Positions 41,001 through 53,100 of a stretch of 64,000 nucleotides of DNA are shown here, in pieces. Position 1 is the first letter of the stretch. Each line of letters starts with the position of its first letter. The DNA comes from Seriola aureovittata (Eukaryota > Chordata > Actinopteri > Carangiformes > Carangidae). A model generated the notes under the pieces. The model was not told the origin of the DNA. It saw only the letters and a list, made by a program, of their open reading frames with translations, and did no database searches. The stretch covers positions 31,486,201-31,550,200 of the forward strand of contig NC_079364.1 in NCBI RefSeq assembly GCF_021018895.1, in the 5' to 3' direction. A program made the translations under genes and the position numbers.

Positions 41001-44000
41001 AAAAAGAAAAATATGTGATGTCAGTGATTTTGACCATGACAAGATTGTTGGCGTCAGACGGCTGGTTTGACTGTTTCTCAAACAGTCTCTTGAGGTTTTA
41101 CTCAGAATGGAGCAAAAACAAAAAAAAGACCATCCAGTGAGCAGCAGCTCTGTGTTGATAAGAGAGGTCAGAGGTCAGACTGGTTGGAAGCTCACAGAAG
41201 GTCTACAGTTACTCAGATAACCACCGTGGTGAGCAGAAAAGCATCAGAGTGAACAACACGTTGAACCTTGAGGTGATGCTAATGCGTACTTTTATCACGT
41301 TTGGACTACTGTAATTCTCCGTCTTAACAAATCTTCCCTTCTCATTTACAATCTGTCCAAAACGCTGCTGCAAGGCTTTTAACAGGATCCAACAGATTGT
41401 CACATATGACCCGTATTTCAACCTCCCTGCACTGACTACAGGTTCATTTTAGAATCCGTTTGAACATTTCAGTGCTCACTCTTAATGCATGGCCGGGCTC
41501 GGCAGTATCACTGACCTTCTACACCTCCACTCCATGAGCCCAACTCCTAGATCCTCTACCCAGGGTTCTCTAAGTGAGTGTATATCCACACTTGATGCGA
41601 TCAAAAGAACACACACAGTCACCCCGTGCGGAGCTGGAGACATGGCTGAACAGCCGATTACACTATTGGGCATAGCTGTAAGGCAGTGGTCTGCGCTCTA
41701 ATGGAAGCTAATGAATCTCATGTCAAGGATATCCATGACTAACAGTGCCTTCTTTAATGGACTTTTGTGTCTGTTGGTGACACTGAGCTTACTGCTGATG
41801 CTACGTCATGGATTTTACCACATTACAAACCTCCACATATTATCAGGCCGTCTGAGTCACTAAAGACCTGCTTCCAGTTGGGATTTTGTTTGTTTCATGT
41901 GTTGTATCAGGAAACACTCCCTTTCCCTTTTAGAAAAGCAGCTTTTTCTTAGGAACTGGTTTAAAATAACATCACTGCGCTGGCAGATTTTCTTGCCTGG
42001 TTTTCAGATAATCATTCTTTCATTAAAGACATTAGATGAATATTTTCACAGTGTGTGTTTGTGTCAGATATTCAATATATATATAGTTTTAGTAAAGGGT
42101 TCTTGTTTGTGACTTGGGCTGCTGTTCTTGCACATGGTCAGCAGCTGTTTTACATTTCAGTTTTTCTCTTCTTTTAGTACGAGTAGAAGCATACTGTAGT
42201 GTTTCCCATGAAGAAGACAAAGAAATATTATCTGGCTTTAACCGACAGAAAAACCTTACTCAGGCTACTGTCGGTCACAGCCAATGACAAAGCAAGAAAA
42301 AAGAGGTTAGACCTGTGAACTAACAAGGCTGACCGTGTGGCCAGCGTTCAAGAGAGGAGGTTTATTTAGGAGAAAGCCATTCTTTGTATCCATGTTCATC
42401 TAACTGCGCGAAAAGCAGAAAAGAAGGAGTGCTCCTTGGCTGCAAGAACAATGATGGATGTTAATGACATAAAGTATTAAGAGAAGTAAGATAAGAGTTT
42501 GAATAATTTACAACTTAATTTGAACAACCCTGGTCATGCTGTGCAGCAGTTTTAAATCTTTGCAAGTCTACCTCAATACAATGCTCAGAGGGGATATTCT
42601 GTATATGTAGGAGTGTTTTCTCTGGTCCATACTGTCCATGAAGAGATCCTGTTGTGTCACGACTACACTGTAAGGAAGGGAGGATGAAATCCACAATCCT
42701 CCTTCTGTGCAGAGCTAATTTGGTGACAATCACACTGTATTTCCTGTAACTCCCACTGGTTTGCCGGTGGAGAGCAGCAGCAGAGATTTGGTTTACATCA
42801 GAGTCAGTGGCTTAAATAAGACTCAAACAGGAATACACTAAACTTCAGACATTCAGGTGGAAGTTAGAGACGTACTGAGAGCTGAACACAGATAGACCTT
42901 TGAAAAAAGACCTTTTCTCTGTAGTCTTTAATACAGACACACAAATTTATACCCAGAAGACACACAACTATCCCCTGCTGTGAGGCTGCAGTGGAAGCAC
43001 ACGTCATCATGGCACGGCACGGCACGGCACGGCACGGCACGGCACGGCACGGCTGGAGAGGACCAACCCGGGCCCTTGGAAGAACCTTATTAGTGTCGAT
43101 TTACTGTTGAAATGGAAGCAATCACTGTAAACCTGGATAGGTTTGCTTTCTACTGTTGACCGCGAAAACACTGAACATTAGTTTGACAAACAAAGATAAA
43201 AGGCAGATGAGGCGTAGCTAAACCTCTCTCTCGTGTTCCCAGGTTCTGCTCTTCCACGACCAGAGCTACGGGATCCACTACGAGTACACGGTGTCTCTGA
43301 ACACGTCTCAGGACAGGAGCAGCGAGGAGCAGAGGGAACAGGAGTATCTCTACATCTGGACTCACAGCAGCTGGCAGGACTGTACTGTCCAATGTGGAGG
43401 AGGTAACACACACATACACACACACACACACATTTGCACTGAGATTTACATTCAAACCATGAGTCACGGTTGTGCGCACACATCATTGCATAATGCCATG
43501 TAAAATACAGTCTCTGTGGGGAAATCAGTTTGTCTCAACAGTAAAATCCTGTTCGGTTACAGCAATGATAATATTTGTATAAATGTCATCTGGTTTATTT
43601 TTCTCTGAATGGCCTTTGCCAAGGTTTCCACCATATGTGTTTATGTTTTTGGGAAGTTTCTCCTTGTTTTCTCAGAGAGATCAGATGGGGTCAGGAACCA
43701 TTAGACGATGTGACTTCGGAGCCGATCTGTCTCGTCGTGTTCTGTCAAATCAGAACACGATGAAACCGAGCTGAGAGTTAAGACGTCTTTATTAGAGAGG
43801 TTTGGTTGGCAACAGTTAGAAAACATAGTCCAGACATTCGGAAATGCAGACTTTGATGACATTGAAGATAAAATAAATGTAACATGAAATGTTATAAAAA
43901 TATTACAATAGTTTAATCAAAACAAGAAGAATGAAGTCTTGTTCCTACTAAAGAATCAGTTCTGACTTTACTTCTGTACAACAGAGAACGAAGGAGGAAG

Positions 44001-46182
44001 CAGTGTCCCAAATCTTACCTTCTTCAGCCTCCTCTCACACACTTCGCTTCTGGAAACTTTCTGACACTCGGGGCTGAGTAGGAAGTAGGATAACCACAAG
44101 AGCAACACCGGGATGCCTTTGGGTCCGAGTTTACTTCCTACCAGCTGTTGACTGCAAACAACAACAGCCATTTCTAAAGTGAAGCTTGTGTTTGAAACTA
44201 TAGGAGGTGGTGTACGGGCAACTAGTAGACCAGATGTTTGTGTGCTAGTGCGTGTGTGCTCTGAACAACAACGGAAGACGCCTGAGCGTCCGACCGAGTC
44301 GCCAAATATTTTTTTACTATATTATTATTCACCAACATCAATATCTTTTAAAGCCTCAGATGTAGAAATGAATTAAATCAGGTGTGTCAGTGTTTTGTCT
44401 GCTCGCCACATTCAGCCCATCTAACACCGAAGAGATCGTTATCTCATAAGACATTGATCTCATAATTATCAGCTCTGGTTCTTGTTATTATGAGACAAAG
44501 ATCAAACTACAACATGTAACCACGGATTCCTGCTGAAAAAAAAAACAAGCATTAGTTACATCAGCTGTGTGTTTACAGGACCCGATCAGTTACTTAATAA
44601 GGTGTGTGTTCTGGATGTCAAATCATACATCTACACGGGACGTCAAGTCTGTTCCACCACTGAGAGGTGATGTGCCGAGCTGTGGTGGTCTCACCCCCCC
44701 TGCTGCTCCACTGGCTTCTAATCCAGAAGCACCTGACCTCATCTCCTGGATAAAATAATCACATCATTTCTCCTAATAATGACTGAGTCATGATCACAAG
44801 AAAATCTCTGTGTTTTTTTTTTTCTTTGCCTGTACATAGAGCTGCGCCGTGTTGCCACCTATCAACAGTCCCTGATGGTCCAGCAAGAAAAACTCACTCT
44901 CTCGTCAGAACTTTGCTTATAGTGAAGACTGCATAAACATCATTTTTGCCTGAGTTGAACTGAGTTGCTTCACTTGGCATCACTGCAATACCTTAGAATC
45001 AGTATATTTGCTTATGTCTTATATTCTTGTAAATATGACTTATTATAATAGCTCATACAAAGTACAAGGATATAATAGTTTCAAGTGTCCTCTGAAGAGT
45101 TCTTTTACATACAGACTAATCAGAAAATCATGTGGCAGCATGTAGAGCATGCAAGAGGTTCAGAGGTTTGTTTGTTTGTTTTTTCACCAAATATGAGAAT
45201 GGCAAAGAAATGTAATCAAAGCCTTGGACCATATCGTGATTGCTAGTGTCATGCAGTGAGGTAAAGGCTCAGACACCATGAATCTCCTGGGATGATCCCT
45301 CAAAAGAACTTGTACACTTTACAGAGAACGGTGCAGAAAATGGTGCAAAACCTAATTTAAAAAAAAAAAGAAATCCATTTCTGTGAGCAAAATGACCTCG
45401 TTAATGAGAAAGCCCAGAGGAAAGTGGGCAGGCCGGTAGAAGCGGGGCAGGAAGGTGACACTAACTCAGTGGTATGCACCTCGAAGTGGAGCGGCTGCAT
45501 TAGCAGAAGACCGAAGCAACTTCCACTCCTGTCAGCGGAGAACAGGCAACTGAGGCAGCAGTCTGCACAGGCTCACCACAACTGCACTGAATTAGACGAG
45601 GAAAACAAAACCTGATGGATTCCCTGATGAATTCCCTTAATACCACCTTCGTATGGTGTGTACATGCCGGTGTAGTGCCTTTGAGATGAGACGAAACAGG
45701 CGATTTGCAGCATGGTGCATGTGCAGTCAAGAAAAACCTGCAACTGTATCCAGCCTTTTCTGGGGGACAGGTGTATGTAATAACTAAGCCCTAAGTATAT
45801 GTGTCAATAAGTAATGATGTCAATAAAATTTGTGACCACATCATGTATAAAATTCTAGGTTTAGGACTATTTGTGGGTTTAACCGTCCAGGTAATCCAAG
45901 AAGATCAGTGTCGGATCAGGTTTTGGCTTTGGTCTCTTAAAGCTCATATATTTCTAGTAGTTAAAAGGGCACATAACTAAAATAGAGGAATGAAGGTTGA
46001 TTTGAGGAGAAGCTGCTGTGGGTGAACGGTGAAGACATGTCTGGAGTGTGGGGGGTGGGGGTGGGGGGGGGGGGGGGGGTGGATCACAGGGCGTTTGGAC
46101 AAAGAGAAAGACCTGTGGAGAGCTAGTTACTAATCCAATCCTATGATCTACACTGTATTAGACAGAGCAGGCTTCCCTCTGT

Positions 46183-46232
<50 letters not shown>

Positions 46233-47739
46233 AGAGAGAGCACAGGGCAATGCTAACTCTTGCTGATTTCCTGAGCAGCTCTCTTATCCTCTTACTGATG
46301 TAATATTGGCATCCAGTGCTCAAAACATTTCAATTTGCGAGGTCAGGTGCTTCTGGATTAATCAGCAAAGCAGCGAGGGGGAACAACCACCACCGCTCAA
46401 CACATTTTTAATGGTGCATTAGAATGTATCTGTTTGCTTGAGATCCCATGTAGATGAATGATTTGACTTGGAGAGCACGCATCACCGATCCGGTTCCGTA
46501 AAGACACAACTGAGTGAACAGGGGAACAAGTGCTGCAGTGGTTGTGGTTAGGTCAGTCTCTGCAAGGAACAAAACACCACACTGAACATCCAACAATCCC
46601 AGACACTGAGTTCAAAATCAATTCTCAATTAAGAACCAACTTACAAGGTATTCGTTTTTTCTCACTCCTCTTACATCTTTGGAACCATCCATCCATTAGC
46701 TACATACATTAGCTTATCCTTTAGCGGGGGCTGAGGGCCAATCGCAGCTGATATTGGATGAGAGGTGGGTTTACACCCCGGACAGGTCGCCAGTCCATCA
46801 TGTTTCTGGACTGTGGGAGGAAACAGGTGCAGCCACCCCCCACAGTGCACTGGGTGGATGTGCCCTTGTCTGCACAAACGTGACACAGTGAAGTCTGGTG
46901 TATCAGTTAACTGTCTCTTAAAGCAGTAGTTTGATAGATAATGCAAACAGCAGAAGTGAAAGGCTCTAGCCATTTTGATATTATTCTTCTTTGCACGGTG
47001 AATCTGCAGATCCAAACATTACCATCCCTGTGTGTAATTTGATTTTACTTTATTATTAAAATTTATCAGGCTAATTGGCCTATTATCTTATACAAAGTCA
47101 CATCTTATCTTCCTGCTTTTAGGACCGACTTAAATTACAGTTTTGTCCACACTGTAGATTCTTCTGTTCAGACATGATGGTAGTAAATGGATCAATTCTA
47201 CATCTGGATGATTTATTAGAATGATTTCATTGTGTTCTTTATTTCCTGTATATCGATTGAATTTGCACTAAAGTGTGTAAAGTGTATATCAGTGTGTATC
47301 AGTGTGTATCAGTGTGTATCAGTTTGTATCAGTGTGTGTCTATCAGTGCGTATCAGTGTGTGTAGTATGTTCCAAACACTCATAGTTTTACAACAATATT
47401 CCAAAAAATCTAAATACACAGTTGTTTGCTCAGAGTTAGCTAAACAGACACAAAGAGATTGTTGGTTGGAGCATCTGTTCTGTTTCATCAGCAAGGATCA
47501 GAGTTTATCTCAACTGTCTGAAGTGGTTTGTGTTTCTTGAAGCATCCTTTTTTTTTTAACTGGCGTGTTTTGGTGTGTTTGTGTGTGTGCAGGTGAGCGG
47601 AGGACAGTGGTTTCCTGTATGAGGATAGCCAATAAAACCATGGAGGTGGTCAACGACAGCTACTGTCAGCTGGAGAACCGACCACAGCCCCAAGTACGAC
47701 TCTGCAACTCGCACCCCTGCCAGTACAGGTGAGGCACGC

Positions 47740-47779
<40 letters not shown>

Positions 47780-47834
47780 TCACACACTCACACGCACGCA
47801 CACACACACACACACACTCACACACACACACACA

Positions 47835-47871
<37 letters not shown>

Positions 47872-50132
47872 ACTCACACACACACACACATACACACTCA
47901 CACACACACACACACTCACACACACACAGACTCACACACACATAGACACTCACACACTCACACACACACATACACACTCACACACACACACACACACTCA
48001 CAGACTCACACACACTCACACACACGCACGCACACACACACTCACACACACTCACACACACACACACACACACACGCTCACACACGCACACACACACACT
48101 CGCACACACACACGCACACACACGCTCACACACTCACACACACTCACACACACACACACACAAGCACACACACACACTCACACACGCACACACACACACA
48201 CATGCACACACACACACACCCACACACACTTACTTTCTTATCAATACACCGTGGTAGATACAGATAAATGATTAGTAATTTAACCCTGCTCACATGGATC
48301 ACTGAACATGTCTGTGCTACAATCTGGGGACACACTGACAGAGCTTAGTAAACACTGTCAAATGTCAGCTCATGCATTTTCATTGACCTGACCTCTGTCC
48401 GTTACCTGAAGCTTCTCTTCAGTTGCTTTTTCTTCTGTTGTGTTTAGTTATTCAGTTTCAAGAGTATTCATGATGGTTTGATGTGTTGTGTCGAACTGTT
48501 CAGTCTCTTTTACTCTTCTACATAAACCATCGCTGTACTTTGGTACTTTATTTTAAATTGTGCTCTGTAAAACTACGTCCACACTGAAATTTATAAAGTC
48601 TTCTTTGTCCGTCTGTATCAGCCCTCAGCCCAACGTCATTATATGTTATTACCCAAAAATGGAGCTTCTTTTAAAGCAGCTTCCAGAGCGCGGAGGAATC
48701 CTGAGTCTGCACGGTTTTATATGTGAATTTGTTGTAGCTTCCGCAGCTTTACAGCTTGCTGCATATGCCATGTTTCATGAGGCTCCAGCTGTGTCTGTGA
48801 TGCTGAACCTCTAACCTGCTCCGGAGCAGGTTAACTTCAGAGGGTTAGATCAAAACCTGTCAACAGCCGAACTACTGACCAATCAAATCACTGGAAAAAC
48901 TGAGTCACCATTCCTACAGGATCCTGACAGGGACAAAAGAGTTTACAATAAAGTGATCGATAATAACGAGCAGTAGATGTAAAATATAAATCAGTGGAAT
49001 AGTTTTCCTGAGTTTACCTCACTAAATAATTGAACAGATATTCTTTAATCCGACAGGATTCCTGACAGTGATGAAGCTTTTACTCTCTTCTTCATCACTG
49101 CAGCTCAGAACAACATGAGGAGACTCTGAGACCACAACTGGAAATAAAAACCAAACCTCTGATGTCTTTGATTAGAACAATGATCCACATACTGCTAATT
49201 ATTTCCACAATTATAAATGTTCAGTCAGACTGACTCATCAGATTGAACTATCCTCCTCTCCTCTTTTCTTTCTCTCCTCTCTGCAGCAGAAACAGTCTGA
49301 CATTAACTTTAACAGTTTTATCTACATCTCATGTTCATATGTTTGATCATCATCAGGCAAAAGAGCAAAAATACTCAAACGTAATGATAATTCATGCACT
49401 TAATTACAATATATTTTAGTCAGACTTTACAAATTATATTTAGACATTGAAATAATATATTTCTTTATTCCAGTCATGTGATCATTTAATCACATTTCAC
49501 CTTGTTGAGTGTCACTTTTGGACGTTGCTTTAACCAAAATTACCGGCAGGTTTCAGTGTTTCTTCTCAAATCATATTTAATACTTCATTCGTGGTTCAGA
49601 CGATGTTGGTTTATAATGAACAACTCCGCCTCGTTCACATGAACGCACTCGTAGCCTGATAGGTAAACCCAGGGTTAACTGAGCCAGTTGATAACCAGCT
49701 TCTTAGTACAGGTTATCCAGGACGGTCAATGTTAGGTTTAGTTAACCCAGACAACTAAAAGTTATCCTGGGTTTGTTGAACTTGCTTCGTAGTACAGGCC
49801 TCTGGTGTCATTAATCTTTTAAAGCTTCATCACTGCAGAGGAGACGTAATCTAAGACTCAATCATCTCCCCACTCAGAAACAAAGCGAATGGACTGTGAA
49901 CCGTCTCTTGGTGTTTTTCACAGGTGGGTGACAGGTGAGTGGGGATCCTGCTCCGTCACATGTGGTAAAGGTCTTCAGCAGAGGGAAGTGGTTTGTGTTT
50001 ACCACCTGCAGAACGGCTCGCTCATCCACACCAGAGACCTGTACTGCCAAGGAGGAAAACCTCCTGTCCTGCAGGGCTGCGAGGGCCGCCTCTGCCTCAC
50101 TGTGTGGGAGGCTTCAGAGTGGTCCAAGGTAT

Positions 50133-50168
<36 letters not shown>

Positions 50169-53100
50169 AAAACACTGATGGCCCTGGTTTTTGTTTGCCA
50201 TTGATGACTGATCTTAGAGAGCGTTTTTAAAATGTTGTAACATATTTTCCAGTGAGACCATAAGATACAATTCAATAAGTAACAACAATAAAAACTTGAA
50301 GCTCACATCTGCAGAAGCTCTGAGTCCTCTGCGTAGGTAGAAGGTGGGATGCACTCGTTAATGTACAATTGTTACTTCAATCAAAATGCTTTTGGGAATG
50401 ATGTGCTTGATTGAGGAAATAGTTTATGGTTGTAGAAACAACCTTGCAAAGTTATGTTATTAAATTATAGTTTTTGAGATTTTCTTTTTTTTCACACTTT
50501 TTCTTTTTCTTTTTATTGATTTATTTCACAAGAACCAAAACACACAACCAAATACAAAAGAAAATAACATTGGAGTTGTCTGGACATATTTCAATATTAA
50601 TACAACTATTTTAATTACAACACAATTACAGTTATAACATTTTACATACAACCTTATCTTTGTGCTTTTTTTGGGGGTTATTCTGGGTGATTCTTCCAAC
50701 AGAATTCCCTCCATACTACTGAGATTGTGGATGAACATTGTGTGTCACACATTTCATAGCACTCTTCCTCTGGAGAATCTTTAACTCAAGATATGAGATT
50801 TTTACCTGACGTCACTGACCACCATGTGGGAATTATTCAAATTTGATCAGTGTTTTACCAAATGAGTTGAATTCAGAGCCTGAAAAAACTCTCCTCTTTG
50901 CATATGTAAGATTGTTTCCCTGTAAGTTACATATTCCTTCACTGTTATAAACAGAACAAGCGATGTTTCCTCCTCTCAGCGACAGAGCAGTATAAATGCC
51001 CAACATTAAATTAACAGCACCCATGTTTGTCACAGTAAGGTCACAATAAAATCAAAAAGTCTTTTGTAAAAAAAATCGTGAACCAGTACTGAGGTTTGGC
51101 TCTTTCATGTGTTTTTGGGAAACAGTGGTACAGAGGAAGAAGCCACGTGAGGATGTCCTGTCAGCAGGATAAATTCTTCTTATGTTCATTTTCATCTCTT
51201 CAGGGAAATCGGTGATAGTTAAAAAAGATAAAACTAACCCGCTTTATTTTTTTTTAAATAACTAATTTAACCCTCATTCGTTTACACTGTCCTGTTTTCT
51301 CTCTATTCTCACTTCCTGCAGTGTTCCTCAGACTGTGGTCAAGGCGTCCGCAGACGGGTGGTGTCGTGCACAAACCCTCAGGGTCTGTGTGATCCTCTGT
51401 CCCAGCCCACTCAAGAGGAGCCCTGTGAGGACCACTCCAGATGTTATGAATGGAAGACTGGAGACTGGTCCAAGGTACAGATGTTTCCAAACCCCATGGC
51501 TCATGTACAGTATGGTTCGGACAGAGTTGGATGAGGAGAGGATTAGTTATCGTTTCCATGAAAACTCATTCATTCACTCATTCATTCTCTAATTTGGGAA
51601 ACAAACAAGTCATGAGCGTGATTCATTTCTTGCAATATTTAGGCAGGATATAATCTTCCTATAAAACACTGTTGGATTCTGTTCCTATCGGCTTCAGCTA
51701 CAGGACGACGATCAGACAGGTTGTTAAAACACCAGCAGTTTATCACGATTATACGAACAGTACAGTTGGTACAGTAGGTGAAAGTTGCAGGAGCTGTGAT
51801 GGACAGTTTGGGTAATAATTTGAATAATATTTGCTTTGTTTGGCTAAGCTGCAGGTTTGTTTCCAACCTGTCTGATAATATTCACCATCAGAGTTATTGT
51901 AGAGATTTGAGTTTGACACATGCCAACCAGCCATCCACCCCCCCCACCCCCCCGATTAACAAGCAAAATTATTTAATTTATTAGAATATAAAAAGTACAC
52001 TAGGTTTTTAATGATTTCTTTTTGTATTTATTCAATAAGAATGTAATTATGACTGAGAAGAAGATGTCTCACTAGGTTTTGTATGAACTAAAGAAACACT
52101 CACTGGTGGTTGGACAGTAGTGTTAGAGTGGAGCTTCTTCCCTCACAAACTATCTGTGATAAGTGAGAGGAGTCTCTCTCTCCACTGACTGAGGTCGGTG
52201 CCATCAGAGAGGGACAGGACAACTAACGCTTTGCCGTGCGCTGCGTCTTCTTCAGAGTCAAACAACAGTGGCAAAGATTTGATAAGATCTAAATAACCTC
52301 CTCCAGGTAGAGACCAGTCTCTTATTGGTCAACAGGGGTGGGAGGATATCCGTCTGTGGGGCCAATGTCACTCGAAAGCGACGCTCAGCAGCGAGCTAAG
52401 ATGAGAAGCTGCAGCTGATGTTTTCTACACTGCTTTGCTAACGAGCTCAGTGAACCTGTGCATCTTTCCGACCTCAGTGTCTGAACTCGGTCAGTCACCT
52501 CCGCCCCCAATGAAGCTCCGCTTCGAGCTCAGCCAGCGGGCCACAGCAGGACCGCACCTCTGCGGAGGTGTGTATTTATGACCTCATAACATTTCATAAG
52601 ATTCAGAAGCAGCAGCAGTAATGATAATAAAACGCATGTAGCAGAAAGACTGTGGCTGGACTGACACCTGCCATTGACTCCCATGTCTTCTTGCGTTGAA
52701 TAAGAGAAATCAGATTTTCTTTACTCCAGTTTATGTGACTATGTTAAGATACAATCTGTAGTCTTTACACCTACAGTATTCAATTCTGGCAGGCACTTAT
52801 GGTATTCCAAAGCCTTTAGTTATCTAAATACCTAAAGACTGTAAGTGGTTGAGAGTCCTGCTCCACTGAGCATCAGCTCTGCGTAACTCAGTTATTTATT
52901 CTGCCAATTCGAGAATTCTTTTCTTAGTATCAGTTTCAGCTGCCAAAAGACTTTATAAACTGAAACCAGCCTGATGACTGGTCCAGATGTTCTTGCTCTT
53001 TACTCACAGAATCCCTCTGTAGCGCTGAAAAGTAACGATTCCTCAGGCAAACAGGGAAACGACCTTCCACTCAGCAGTCGTGAAAGAACATCTTCCAACG

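Larger units (their letters stand above)
40394..43242 (+). other. adamts17 intron 10
   Basis: 2.8 kb. Holds a Tc1 fragment (41040-41275) abutting a LINE 3' fragment (41276-41720), and a 5-bp tandem repeat (43011-43052) 190 bp before E11. Confidence 0.85.
43403..47592 (+). other. adamts17 intron 11
   Basis: 4.2 kb. A CA run sits next to the donor (43406-43431) and a TG run next to the acceptor (47571-47590). Between them are a Tc1 fragment (45370-45640), a G-rich run (46049-46079), a CA/GA run (46185-46240), an inverted SINE piece (46683-46860) and 10-bp tandem repeats (47281-47363). Confidence 0.85.

Noticed and set aside
43150..43486. Two antisense frames of about 100 codons
   Set aside because: They are shadows of adamts17 E11 on the opposite strand.
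47281..47363. Regular repeats that might be a CRISPR array
   Set aside because: Units are head to tail with no unique spacers, in a vertebrate intron.
47729..48271. 180-codon frame of Thr-His repeats, and antisense Cys-Val frames
   Set aside because: It is only the translation of the CA microsatellite in intron 12; no codon bias or non-repeat core.
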